NCBI GenBank assembly: GCA_964442285.1
Contig: CAYTZH010000019.1
Coordinates: forward strand, 1-64,000
DNA length: 64,000 nucleotides
Origin: CAYTZH01 sp964442285
GTDB taxonomy: Bacteria; Myxococcota_A; UBA9160; JAFDET01
Reading direction: 5' to 3'
In this document: positions 1-8,255 of the stretch, one piece after another
How the letters are laid out: every line of letters starts with the position of its first letter
Numbering within the stretch: position 1 is the first letter of the stretch
Notes under the pieces: model-generated
What the model saw: the letters and a program-made list of their open reading frames with translations, nothing else
What the model was told of the DNA's origin: nothing
The model's database searches: none
Position numbers and translations under genes: made by a program

Positions 1-45
1 TCGCGCGGCGGCGGCCCGGGCCCTCGGGATGCGGAAGCAGCTGCG

Positions 46-426
46 CTACTTCTTCAGGCTGCGGATGAAGGCGATGACGTTGTCGACGTCGCTGTCGCTG
101 AGGGCGGCCCAGGGCGCCATCAGCGGCGAGCCGCCGTAGGCGGCCGCACCGTTCTTGATCACGAGCTTGAGGTCGCTGTCCTCGCCCGGCGTACCGTTCT
201 TGTCGGCGTCGAACTTGAACTCGCCGGTCGAGAAGTCCCGAGGCTTGGGGTTGAGTGCGGCTCCCACCGGCCCGTCGCCCTTGCCCGTGGCGCCGTGGCA
301 GGACACGCAGTTGGTGGTGTAGACGGCCTTGCCGGCGGCCGCATCGGCGGCGGACGCTGCATTCGGCAGCGACGCTCCCAGGAGTCCGAGCGCTGCCGCG
401 CCCGCCATCAGGTCTCGGATTCGCAT
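46..426 (-). CDS. Small periplasmic c-type cytochrome
   Basis: A 126-residue class I c-type cytochrome, likely a soluble periplasmic electron carrier. The N-terminus MRIRDLMAGAAALGLLGAS is a typical Sec signal, with cleavage probably after ASA-A near residue 27. One haem-binding motif NCVSCHG (CxxCH) follows, and LMAPWAALSD near the C-terminus carries the likely axial Met. The start at 426 is preceded by AAAGGAGA at good spacing. An in-frame ATG at 453 (MNERKESLG...) would put charged residues before the signal and is less likely. It lies about 80 nt downstream of pepA on the same strand. Its redox partner cannot be deduced from the neighbours. Confidence 0.88.
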   Translation of the reverse strand: MRIRDLMAGAAALGLLGASLPNAASAADAAAGKAVYTTNCVSCHGATGKGDGPVGAALNPKPRDFSTGEFKFDADKNGTPGEDSDLKLVIKNGAAAYGGSPLMAPWAALSDSDVDNVIAFIRSLKK

Positions 427-506
427 TCCCAGGCTCTCCTTTCGCTCGTTCATGGCACCGGTCCGCCCGAAAAACGGCCGAACTCTAGAGGCCACCCTGC
501 GCCGCG

Positions 507-2048
507 TCAAACCGCTCCGCCGCGCGTGCGACCCGCGCCCTGCAACCACTCCACCAGCAGCCGCACCCCGACGCCGGTGGCCCCGAAGGGCTGGTAGGGA
601 CCAGGCTTCTCCGTCCACGCCGTGCCCGCGATGTCCAGGTGGGCCCAGGGCGTCTCCCCTGCGAAGTGGGAGAGGAAGGCGCCCGCCGTGATCGCGCCGG
701 CCTCCCGCCCCGCGGTGTTCTTCACGTCTCCCACCCGGCCCTTCACGAAGCTCCGGTGCTCGTCCCAGAGCGGCAGGGGCCAGAGGCGTTCTCCGCTGGT
801 CTCCCCCGCGCGGCGCAGGCGCTCCACGAGATCGTCGTCGGTCCCCATCAGGCCGCTGCACCAGGGGCCCAGGGCCACCACGCACGCCCCCGTCAGCGTG
901 GCGAGGTCCACCATCGCGTCGGGCTCGTAGGTGGTGCGGGCGTAGTGCAGCACGTCGGCCAGTACGACGCGGCCCTCGGCATCGGTATTCAACACCTCGA
1001 TCGACTTTCCGGACATGGACCGCACGACGTCGCCCGGCCGATAGGCGCTGCCGCTCGGCATGTTCTCCGCGGCCCCGATGAGGCCCACCACGTGCTGGGG
1101 CACCTTGAGCAGGGCGGCGGCCCGCATGGCCCCCACCACCGCCGCGGCCCCGGACATGTCGTGCTTCATGTCGCCCATGCCGGCCGAGGGCTTGATGGAG
1201 ATGCCGCCCGAGTCGAAGGTCACGCCCTTGCCCACCAGGCAGACCGTGCGCCGGCGGCGGCCCGCTGGCTTGCCCCGTGGCGGCGCGTTGTGCTCGAGGA
1301 CGATGACCCGCGGCGGGTGCGCGCTTCCCGCGCCCACGGCCAGGATCGCCTCCATCTTGCGCCGCTTCAGCTCGGCCGGGTCGAGGACGCGGCAGGTCAG
1401 GCCCACGGCGCGGGCCAGCTTCTGGGCGCGCTGGGCGAGGGATGCCGGGGGCAGCTCGTTGCCGGGCAGGTTCGAGAGGTCCCGGGCCACGTTCTGGGAC
1501 TCGGCCACGATCGTGCCCACCTGGACGGCGCGACGCGCGCTGCGCGCGGCCGGCGCGCGCTCGAAGAACAGCGTCGCCGACTCGGGCAGCGGGGCCGCGT
1601 CCTTCGGATCCTCCTCCTTGAAGTCGTCGAAGCGGTAGCCGGCGAGCACCAGTCCCTCGGTCAGGGCGCGCGCCACGGCGTCCGGACGCAGGCGACGGGT
1701 GGCCGGGGCCGCCAGGGCCAGCGACCCGGCCCGCGGCGCCGCCTGCAGCGACGTCCCGGCCGCCCGCCGCAGGGCCTCGGCGTCCACCCCCGACTCCTCG
1801 CCCAGGCCCACCAGCACGATCTTGCCCGCGCCCACGCCACCCGTGGGATACAGGCGCAGCGTCTCGCCGGGCCGCCCGCGGAAGTCGCCACTGCGGAGGG
1901 CCGACGCAAGCTGACCGCCGGTTGCCTCGTCCAGGCCGGTCCAGCGCGCCGGAAGCCGCCACTTCTCGCCGTCGAGCTGGAAGAAGGGGATGGCAAGCAC
2001 GTCCGCGCGCGCCTGGGTCGGGTTGGCAGACGAGACGGTGACCTGCAT
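507..2048 (-). CDS. pepA: Leucyl aminopeptidase (M17 family)
   Basis: A 513-residue M17 cytosol aminopeptidase, normal family length, which removes N-terminal residues from peptides using two metal ions in a hexamer. The N-terminal domain spans roughly residues 1-165. The catalytic domain carries VGKGVTFDSGG (271-281), MKHDMSGA (293-300) and the family signature NTDAEGRV (353-360), so all metal ligands and the catalytic Lys and Arg appear present. The ATG at 2048 is preceded by GGAGA. It is divergent from tolQ across an 81-nt gap that probably holds both promoters. Confidence 0.95.
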   Translation of the reverse strand: MQVTVSSANPTQARADVLAIPFFQLDGEKWRLPARWTGLDEATGGQLASALRSGDFRGRPGETLRLYPTGGVGAGKIVLVGLGEESGVDAEALRRAAGTSLQAAPRAGSLALAAPATRRLRPDAVARALTEGLVLAGYRFDDFKEEDPKDAAPLPESATLFFERAPAARSARRAVQVGTIVAESQNVARDLSNLPGNELPPASLAQRAQKLARAVGLTCRVLDPAELKRRKMEAILAVGAGSAHPPRVIVLEHNAPPRGKPAGRRRRTVCLVGKGVTFDSGGISIKPSAGMGDMKHDMSGAAAVVGAMRAAALLKVPQHVVGLIGAAENMPSGSAYRPGDVVRSMSGKSIEVLNTDAEGRVVLADVLHYARTTYEPDAMVDLATLTGACVVALGPWCSGLMGTDDDLVERLRRAGETSGERLWPLPLWDEHRSFVKGRVGDVKNTAGREAGAITAGAFLSHFAGETPWAHLDIAGTAWTEKPGPYQPFGATGVGVRLLVEWLQGAGRTRGGAV

Positions 2049-2129
2049 CGATTCTCCTTTGGATTCGGGCCTTTGTTGAACTCGCGGGGACCCTTGCCTA
2101 GACTCCGCGGGTCGTTCTACGGGGGGGAG

Positions 2130-2876
2130 ATGAGCGAGCTCGTCGTCGGGGCGGCCATGGGGGGACGTCTCGCGAGCCTCGACGCCTTCGACCTGATCCT
2201 GCAGGCCGGATGGATCGTCAAGCTCGTCCTCCTCGTCCTGGCCGGATTCTCCGTGCTCTCATGGGCGCTGATCGCGTACAAGTGGCGCGAGCTTCGGCGC
2301 GCAGATCAGGATAGCGGCGCATTCCTCGAGGTCTATCGCGACGGCACGCTGGACGCCGCCTACGATGCGGCTCGCAGCTACGACGCGAGTCCCCTCGCCG
2401 CGAGCTTCCTGGCCGGCTACGCCGAGCTCAACCGCATGGCGCGTCGGGGCGGACAGCCCGGCCTCTACGACCTCAGCGACGCCCAGGTCGACGCACTCTC
2501 GCGTCACGTGCGCTGGACCGCCTCGCGGGAAGCCCTCCGCCTCGAGCGCGGGCTCTCCTTCCTGGCGACCACCGGCAGCGCCACGCCCTTCATCGGTCTC
2601 TTCGGCACGGTGGTGGGGATCATCACCGCCTTCCAGGGGATCGGCCGCGCCGGGACCGCCAGCCTGGCCGTGGTGGCCCCGGGCATCGCCGAGGCCCTGA
2701 TCGCCACCGCCGTGGGCCTGCTGGCCGCGATTCCCGCCACCATCGCCTACAACTACTTCCTGCACGGGCTGCGGGAGATCTCCTCGGCCCTGGACCTCTT
2801 CGTGGCCGACATGGACAGCGACTTCCGGCGCCTGTCCGCCACCCCGCCCGACGCCGCCCGGGCTGCGAGCCGCTAG
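2130..2876 (+). CDS. tolQ: TolQ proton channel subunit (MotA/TolQ/ExbB)
   Basis: A 248-residue inner-membrane protein of the MotA/TolQ/ExbB family. With TolR it forms the proton-driven motor of the Tol-Pal envelope system. It has a first membrane helix at about residues 25-50 (AGWIVKLVLLVLAGFSVLSWALI), a large cytoplasmic loop, and two further helices including the conserved TGSATPFIGLFGTVVGI segment and the AEALIATAVGLLAAIPATIAYNY segment. It is the first gene of tolQRAB-pal-cpoB. The ATG at 2130 follows a G-rich tract with almost no spacer; an ATG 27 nt downstream is an alternative. ExbB is the other reading, but the following genes support TolQ. Confidence 0.92.
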   Translation: MSELVVGAAMGGRLASLDAFDLILQAGWIVKLVLLVLAGFSVLSWALIAYKWRELRRADQDSGAFLEVYRDGTLDAAYDAARSYDASPLAASFLAGYAELNRMARRGGQPGLYDLSDAQVDALSRHVRWTASREALRLERGLSFLATTGSATPFIGLFGTVVGIITAFQGIGRAGTASLAVVAPGIAEALIATAVGLLAAIPATIAYNYFLHGLREISSALDLFVADMDSDFRRLSATPPDAARAASR

Positions 2877-2878
2877 CC

Positions 2879-3286
2879 GTGGCGCTGACCCCGGGCGGCA
2901 CGAGTCGTCCCCTCTCGGAGATCAACGTCACGCCCTTCGTGGACGTGATGCTCGTGCTGCTGGTGATCTTCATGGTGACGGCGCCCATGATGACCTCCGG
3001 CGTGGACGTCGATCTGCCGGACACCAGCGTCCAGCCCCTGCGCCTGCAGGACGAGCCGTTGATCCTCTCGGTGAAGCAGGACGGCAGCGTCTTCGTCGGT
3101 ACGGTGGAGGTGGCGGTGGCCGAGCTGGCGGAGAAGCTCGAGGCGATCTTCGAGGGACGCGACACCAAGGATTTGTACCTGCGCGCCGACGCGCAGGCCC
3201 CCTACGGAAAGGTCGCCGCGGCCCTGGTGGCGGCTCGGGCCGCGGGTGCGACCCGGCTCGGCATGGTGACCGAGCCGGAGGAGTGA
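2879..3286 (+). CDS. tolR: TolR motor subunit (ExbD/TolR)
   Basis: A 135-residue ExbD/TolR protein starting with GTG just 2 nt after tolQ. The N-terminal segment PLSEINVTPFVDVMLVLLVIFMVT is the family hallmark: the membrane helix with the essential Asp (FVDVMLVLLVIF), followed by a periplasmic domain. It couples proton flow through TolQ to movement of TolA. GGAGGAG at its 3' end overlaps the stop and is well placed as the ribosome site for the next gene. Confidence 0.92.
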   Translation: MALTPGGTSRPLSEINVTPFVDVMLVLLVIFMVTAPMMTSGVDVDLPDTSVQPLRLQDEPLILSVKQDGSVFVGTVEVAVAELAEKLEAIFEGRDTKDLYLRADAQAPYGKVAAALVAARAAGATRLGMVTEPEE

Positions 3287-3289
3287 GCG

Positions 3290-4087
3290 CTGCTGGAGGC
3301 ACACGCGCACGCCCTGGAGCTGGCCGAGACCGAGGAGGCCCGCCGACGGGAGCTGCGCTGGCTGCTGCTGGGCTCGGCGGCGGTGCACGCGGCGGTGACG
3401 GTCACGCTGCTCCTCCTTCCCGAGCCGCGGGTGAAGGTCACCCTGCCGCCGGCCGTGACGGTGGAGCTGGTGGCCGCACCCGCACCCCCGACGCCCGCCC
3501 CGGCGCCGGCGCCCAGGGCGCGCCCCCGCCCGCCCAGGCAGACCGTGGTGCTGCCGGAGAAGCCGTCGCCGCCGAAGCCCAAGCCCGAGCCGGTCGCGAA
3601 GCCCGAGCCGAAGCCGGAGCCCAAGCCCGAACCCAAGCCCGAACCGAAGCCGGAACCGAAGCCGGAGCCGCGGCCTCAGCAGTCCTACGAGGACGTGTTG
3701 CAGGATCTCCGCTCCCAGCTGGGCGAGCCCGAGACGGCCAGGCCCGAGCCGGCCCGGGTGGCGAAGGCGACCGGGGCGAGCGGGCCTCGGACGGGCGGCG
3801 TGCGGGTGTCTCCGGAGGTGGCGGCCTGGCTGCGGGACGCGCGCATCCACGTCCGCAACGATTGGGTGATCGCGCCCGGCTTCCGCACCGAGCCCCTGGA
3901 GACCCACGTGGAGGTCCGGCTCGACGCCGGAGGCAACGTGCTCGGCGAGCCGGAGATCACCCGAAGCTCTGGCAACCCGTGGTACGACGACAGCGTCGTG
4001 AGGGCCCTGCAGAAGGCGAGCCCTCTGCCGGCGCCCCCGGAGGCCGGTCGCTGGCCTTTCGTGTTCCGACCGGAGGACGCCCCGTGA
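3290..4087 (+). CDS. tolA: TolA-like energy transducer, apparent CTG start
   Basis: A TolA/TonB-type bridge between the TolQR motor and Pal/TolB. It has a short charged N-terminus, a membrane helix (LRWLLLGSAAVHAAV), a long Pro/Lys/Glu-rich rod with PKPEP repeats at about 3580-3670, and a C-terminal TonB/TolA domain (EVRLDAGGNVLGEPEITRSS). No ATG, GTG or TTG lies in frame between the tolR stop and the GTG at 3383, and starting at 3383 would cut off half the membrane helix. The CTG at 3290 sits 6 nt after GGAGGAG and gives a complete N-terminus of 265 residues, so I infer a rare CTG start. A sequencing error is the alternative. Its stop overlaps the tolB start. Confidence 0.82.
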   Translation: MLEAHAHALELAETEEARRRELRWLLLGSAAVHAAVTVTLLLLPEPRVKVTLPPAVTVELVAAPAPPTPAPAPAPRARPRPPRQTVVLPEKPSPPKPKPEPVAKPEPKPEPKPEPKPEPKPEPKPEPRPQQSYEDVLQDLRSQLGEPETARPEPARVAKATGASGPRTGGVRVSPEVAAWLRDARIHVRNDWVIAPGFRTEPLETHVEVRLDAGGNVLGEPEITRSSGNPWYDDSVVRALQKASPLPAPPEAGRWPFVFRPEDAP

Positions 4088-5400
4088 GGAGCCTCGTCGG
4101 CTTCGTCCTGCTGCTGGCGCTGGCCGCCCCCGCGGTCGCCCAGGACAAGCCCGCGGTGATCGTCACCGACCCCAGCGCCCGCAGCTACAAGGCCGCCGTC
4201 CAGGGCTTCGCGGACCGCCGTCCCGTGCCCGAGTCCGAGGTCCCGAGCGAGCTGCGCGCCACCATCGGCAGCGCTCTCGGGTTCTCCCAGCTCTTCGAGG
4301 TCGTCGATCCGAAGGCCTTCCTCGGCCCCGACGTCACGGTGCAGCTCGACGCCGGCCCGCCCCCGGACTGCGGCTCCTGGCGGACCATCGGCGCCGACGC
4401 CCTGCTCCAGGGCGTGCTCGGAGAGGAGGGCGGGCAGCTCGTGGTCGAGTTCCGGGTCTACGACGTGGCGCGCTGCCGCAGCCTCCTGCGCAAGCGCTAC
4501 CGGGGAGGGCGGGGCGACGTCGAGCTGATCGGGCGCCGCATCGCCGACGACGTGGTGAACGAGTTCACGGGTCGTCCCGGCGTGGCCAGCACGGAGATCG
4601 CCTTCATCTCGAACCGCAGCGGCAACAAGGAAGTGTATGTGATGAACGCGGACGGCAGCGCCCAGCGGGCCGCCACCGGGAACCGCTCCATCAACGCCTT
4701 CCCCGCCTGGGCCCCGAACGGGGACGAGCTCCTGTACACGTCCTACCGCTACCGCGGGCAGCCCGCGCTCTTCCTGCTCTCCCGGGGCCGGCGCAAGCCG
4801 GGCCGGCTGCTCTCCCGCATCGACGACGGCGGCCCGGTGTACCGCGGCAGCTTCGCGCCCGACGGCGAGCGCCTGGCCTTCGTGAAGTCCGTGGACGGCG
4901 CCCCGGAGATCTTCACCGCCGGGCCGGCGGGCCAGAGCCTGCGCCGGCTCACGCGGCACCGGGCCATCGACATCTCCCCGACCTGGTCGCCGGACGGCAA
5001 GCGGCTGGCGTTCGTCTCCGATCGCTCGGGCGCGCCCCAGGTCTACGTGATGGACACCGACGGGAGCAACGTCCGTCGACTCACGTTCCAGGGGACCTAC
5101 AATACGGCGCCGGCCTGGTCGCCGGACGGGCGCTGGATCGCCTACGAGTCCCGGGTGGGGGGGCAGTTCGACATCTGGCTGATCGACCCGGAGGGGGACG
5201 TGAGCCTGCCGATCGTGACCCACCCCCGGAGCGACGAGAGCCCGAGCTGGTCGCCGGACGGGCGCTTCCTGGCGTTCAGCTCCACCCGTCGCGGGCGGGC
5301 CGACATCTACACCGTCGGGGTGGACGGCCGCAACGTGCGACGGGTCACGCGCGGCGACGGGGACAACACCAGCCCGGCGTGGGGTCCGCACCCGCGCTAG
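4084..5400 (+). CDS. tolB: Tol-Pal system beta-propeller protein TolB
   Basis: A 438-residue periplasmic TolB starting with GTG in a GTGA overlap with tolA. It has an N-terminal signal (VGFVLLLALAAPAVAQ) and an N-terminal domain to about residue 170. A six-bladed propeller follows, built of WD40-like PD40 repeats with recurrent motifs such as PTWSPDGKRLAFVSDRSG and PAWSPDGRWIAYES. TolB links Pal to the Tol motor and to outer-membrane constriction at division. Length and order are standard. Confidence 0.95.
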   Translation: MRSLVGFVLLLALAAPAVAQDKPAVIVTDPSARSYKAAVQGFADRRPVPESEVPSELRATIGSALGFSQLFEVVDPKAFLGPDVTVQLDAGPPPDCGSWRTIGADALLQGVLGEEGGQLVVEFRVYDVARCRSLLRKRYRGGRGDVELIGRRIADDVVNEFTGRPGVASTEIAFISNRSGNKEVYVMNADGSAQRAATGNRSINAFPAWAPNGDELLYTSYRYRGQPALFLLSRGRRKPGRLLSRIDDGGPVYRGSFAPDGERLAFVKSVDGAPEIFTAGPAGQSLRRLTRHRAIDISPTWSPDGKRLAFVSDRSGAPQVYVMDTDGSNVRRLTFQGTYNTAPAWSPDGRWIAYESRVGGQFDIWLIDPEGDVSLPIVTHPRSDESPSWSPDGRFLAFSSTRRGRADIYTVGVDGRNVRRVTRGDGDNTSPAWGPHPR

Positions 5401-5419
5401 GCAAGCAGGGGGGTGTGAC

Positions 5420-5965
5420 ATGACGAACTCGACGAGGGCACGGACGGCCCTGTGGCTCCCGATCCTCGGCGCGGCGCTCGCCCTGGGCTGCCCGAGCACG
5501 AGCTCGGGCCCCGGGGGTCCGGACCCGGACGCCGGGGATGCCGGCGGGCCCGGCCGCGGCGTCATCGGGGAGGACATCGACCGCGGCGGGCTCGCCGGCC
5601 GCGGTCCCGAGGGTGCCATCGAGGCCCAGCGCCTCGGGCTGCGCACGGCGTACTTCGACTACGACTCCTTCGACCTGCGCAGCGACGCCACCGACGCCCT
5701 CCGCCACAACGCGGACGTGCTCCGCTCCAATCCGTCGGTGCGGGTGGAGATCCAGGGCAACTGCGACGAGCGCGGCAGCGAGGAGTACAACCTCGCCCTC
5801 GGCGAACGTCGTGCTCGCGCGGCCCGCGACTACCTGATGCGGCTCGGCGTCGACGAGGGCCGTCTGATGACGGTCTCGTTCGGCGAGAACAATCCCGCCG
5901 TGGTCGGACACGAGGAGCGCGCATGGTCCCGGAACCGACGCGCCGACTTCGCCGTCCTGCCGTGA
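5420..5965 (+). CDS. pal: Peptidoglycan-associated lipoprotein Pal
   Basis: A 181-residue OmpA-C-type lipoprotein. A lipoprotein signal ends in the lipobox LALGC, followed by a Gly/Pro/Asp-rich linker and the peptidoglycan-binding domain (AYFDYDSFDL ... VEIQGNCDERGSEEYNLALGERRA ... VSFGENNP). It anchors the outer membrane to the cell wall and binds TolB. A G-rich ribosome site precedes the ATG. Its stop overlaps the GTG of the next gene. Confidence 0.95.
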   Translation: MTNSTRARTALWLPILGAALALGCPSTSSGPGGPDPDAGDAGGPGRGVIGEDIDRGGLAGRGPEGAIEAQRLGLRTAYFDYDSFDLRSDATDALRHNADVLRSNPSVRVEIQGNCDERGSEEYNLALGERRARAARDYLMRLGVDEGRLMTVSFGENNPAVVGHEERAWSRNRRADFAVLP

Positions 5966-6822
5966 AGCTCCTCGGCGTCGCGGCGCTGGTCTGCGCGGCG
6001 GCGGGCCTCTCGGGGTGCGTCACCGTGGCCGAGTTCCGCAAGCTCGAACGCAAGGTGTACGAGCTGCAGGGCGGCGAGGTGGGCGAGCAGAGCCGCGAGC
6101 AGATCGCGAACCTGACCGCCGAGCTGGACGCCCTGAGCCGGGAGGTGGACGGGCTCCGCGGCGAGCTCGAGGTGGCCCGCCACGAGTCCGCGCGGGCGCT
6201 GGACGAGGCGCGCGCGGCCCGGGCGGCCAACTCGCGTCCCGGCCCGCCCCCGGGCTCGCCCGGCGGGGAGAACGTCGAGGCGATGCCGGGCGCCGACCCG
6301 ACGCTGGACCCGGCGGCGGACCCGCCCGGGGGTGTCGCCGACGGGGAGGCGTCGACGGGGTCGGCGGATCCGGAGAGTCCCTCGGCGGCCGTCGAGGGAA
6401 CCCCTGGTGCGGCCCCCCCGGGCACGGGCTCCTCGGCGGCGGAGGTGCAGGCCTATCGGGCGGGGCTCGACGCCTGGCGGAAGGGAGAGGCGCAGTCTTG
6501 TATTGAACGCTTCCGGGAGTTTCTCCAAACTTACCGGTCCTCGCCGTATGCGGACGATGCGGCGTACTGGATGGCCGACTGCTACTTCAAACAGGGCGAC
6601 TACAAGACGGCGATTCTGAGGTTCGACGACGTGGTCAACCGCTACCCGGACGGCAACAAGGCAGCCGACGCGCTCTACCGCCAGGGCGAGGCGCTGCTCG
6701 AGCTCGGGCCGAACTACGGGAAGGCCGCGTCGCGCGCCTTCGAGCGCGTGCTCGCGGAGTACCCGGACTCGTCGCGAGTGGACGAGGCACGCAGGCAGCT
6801 CGAGCTGCTCGGGGCAGGTTGA
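5962..6822 (+). CDS. cpoB: Tol-Pal system protein CpoB/YbgF
   Basis: A 286-residue periplasmic protein closing the tol-pal operon. The GTG at 5962 overlaps the pal stop (GTGA). The N-terminus has a lipoprotein-like signal ending in LSGC. A coiled coil (about residues 20-95) corresponds to the YbgF trimerisation helix, then an acidic Gly/Pro-rich linker, then TPR repeats (AYRAGLDAWRKGEAQSCIERF ... YKTAILRFDDVVNRYPDGNKA). In other bacteria CpoB coordinates cell-wall synthesis with Tol action. The possible lipid anchor is unlike E. coli CpoB. An in-frame ATG near 5923 lies inside pal and is less likely. Confidence 0.88.
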   Translation: MKLLGVAALVCAAAGLSGCVTVAEFRKLERKVYELQGGEVGEQSREQIANLTAELDALSREVDGLRGELEVARHESARALDEARAARAANSRPGPPPGSPGGENVEAMPGADPTLDPAADPPGGVADGEASTGSADPESPSAAVEGTPGAAPPGTGSSAAEVQAYRAGLDAWRKGEAQSCIERFREFLQTYRSSPYADDAAYWMADCYFKQGDYKTAILRFDDVVNRYPDGNKAADALYRQGEALLELGPNYGKAASRAFERVLAEYPDSSRVDEARRQLELLGAG

Positions 6823-6849
6823 GACGCGCTGCGGCGCGGGAGAGGCGAT

Positions 6850-7212
6850 TTGAGGAAGCGCGACCTGGAGAAGTTCAAGAAGATCCTGACCGAGCAGCGC
6901 GAGGAGCTCCTGAACAAGGCCCACAGTGCGCTCGGGGGGGACATGAATCTCGACCCCGACGACTTCCCCGACGAGATCGATACGGCCTCGTCGGAGGTGG
7001 GGCTCGCCTTCATCGGGCGGCTGCGCGAGCGCGAGCGCCGGCTGATCAACAAGATCAACAAGGCGCTCGACAAGATCGAGCTGGGCGAGTTCGGCGAGTG
7101 CGAGAGCTGTGGCGAGGAGATCGGGGTGAAGCGCCTGGAGGCCCGCCCGGTGGCCGAGCTGTGCATCGACTGCAAGTCGCAGCAGGAGAAGCTCGAACGG
7201 GGCATGGGGTAG
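6850..7212 (+). CDS. dksA: DksA/TraR-type zinc-finger transcription factor
   Basis: A 120-residue DksA-family protein. It has an N-terminal coiled coil (FKKILTEQREELLNKAHSAL), an acidic tip region (DEIDTASSE), and a C-terminal zinc finger with CESC and CIDC 17 residues apart. DksA binds RNA polymerase and with ppGpp adjusts transcription, notably of rRNA. The start is TTG at 6850, after GGGAGAGG at normal spacing. It lies 27 nt behind cpoB and may be co-transcribed. Confidence 0.9.
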   Translation: MRKRDLEKFKKILTEQREELLNKAHSALGGDMNLDPDDFPDEIDTASSEVGLAFIGRLRERERRLINKINKALDKIELGEFGECESCGEEIGVKRLEARPVAELCIDCKSQQEKLERGMG

Positions 7213-8255
7213 CTGCCGCCGACCGCGCCGCCGGCGCCCTCGTCCTCGGGGTCGAGAGCTCCTGCGACGAGATGGCTGCGGCCGTCGTCCGAGACGGCCG
7301 CGAGGTGCTCGCCAGCGAGGTCCGCGGCCAGGGGTCGGTCCACGCCCCCTACAAGGGCGTGGTGCCCGAGCTCGCGGCGCGCGACCACGTCCAGACCGTC
7401 TCGGAGGTGGTGGATGCGGCGCTCGCCGAGGCGCGGATCGAGCCCGAGGCGCTGACCGGGATCGCCGTTACCGCCGGCCCGGGCCTGATCGGCTCGCTCC
7501 TGGTGGGGCTCTCCTTCGCCAAGGCCCTGGCCTATCGCCTCGACGTGCCCCTGGTGGGCGTGCACCACCTGGAGGGCCACCTGCTCTCCGCCGAGCTCTC
7601 GGATCCCGAGCTGGTGCCGCCCTACCTCGGCCTCGTGGTTTCCGGCGGGCACACGGCCCTCTACCGGGTGGAGCCGGAGGGCGCGCCCGCCCTCCTGGGC
7701 GAGACCCGCGACGACGCCGTCGGCGAGGCCTTCGACAAGGTCGCGGCCCTGCTCGATCTGGGCTTTCCGGGCGGCCCGGCGGTGGCTGCCGCGGCGGTGG
7801 CCGGCGACCCGATGAGCGTCCCGCTTCCGCGGCCCCTGGCGAACGACGGCGGCCTCGACTTCTCCTACAGCGGGCTCAAGACCGCGGTCCGCCTGGCCGC
7901 CGAGGCGCGGACGCCACGGACACCAGAAGACGTCGCGAACCTGGCGGCGTCCTTCGAGGAGGCCGCCACCGACCACCTCCTGACCCGGGCGCGGCGTGCC
8001 CTGCGGCGGGAGGGGCTGGCGCGGCTGGCCGTGGTGGGCGGCGTGGCGGCCAACCGCCGCCTGCGCGAGAAGGTGGCCGCGGCCGCCGGGCGCGACGGCT
8101 TCCGGGCGGTCTTTCCACCGCCTGCGCTCTGCACCGACAACGCGGTGATGATCGCCGCCGCCGGGGCGGGGCTGCTCGCGCGCGGCGCGCGTCACGGTCT
8201 CGGCCTCGGGGCGTTCTCTCGCCTGCCCGTGGGCGCGCCGGTCGCCGGCGGGTGA
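7161..8255 (+). CDS. tsaD: tRNA threonylcarbamoyltransferase TsaD (start uncertain)
   Basis: A Kae1/TsaD family ASKHA protein that installs threonylcarbamoyl on A37 of ANN-decoding tRNAs. Visible motifs are GVESSCDEMAAAVV near the start, HHLEGH (metal-binding histidines H136 and H140 in this numbering), VSGGHTALY, the DFSYSGLK segment and a C-terminal CTDNAVMIA. The family normally begins just before LVLGVESSCDE (about 7240), but no ATG, GTG, TTG or CTG is in frame there. The nearest canonical start is GTG at 7161, inside dksA, which adds about 25 residues. Function is secure, the 5' end is not. The stop overlaps rsmA (GTGA). Confidence 0.92.
   Translation: MHRLQVAAGEARTGHGVAAADRAAGALVLGVESSCDEMAAAVVRDGREVLASEVRGQGSVHAPYKGVVPELAARDHVQTVSEVVDAALAEARIEPEALTGIAVTAGPGLIGSLLVGLSFAKALAYRLDVPLVGVHHLEGHLLSAELSDPELVPPYLGLVVSGGHTALYRVEPEGAPALLGETRDDAVGEAFDKVAALLDLGFPGGPAVAAAAVAGDPMSVPLPRPLANDGGLDFSYSGLKTAVRLAAEARTPRTPEDVANLAASFEEAATDHLLTRARRALRREGLARLAVVGGVAANRRLREKVAAAAGRDGFRAVFPPPALCTDNAVMIAAAGAGLLARGARHGLGLGAFSRLPVGAPVAGG

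Noticed and set aside
639..2129. Long plus-strand frame antisense to pepA that continues into tolQ.
   Set aside because: Composition and motifs belong to pepA on the other strand. High GC makes long antisense frames common.
3283..4083. A long open frame from GTG 3283 running into tolB, which would make a 705-residue fused protein.
   Set aside because: The upstream part lacks family resemblance and overlaps tolA in another frame. A TolB signal peptide begins exactly at GTG 4084.
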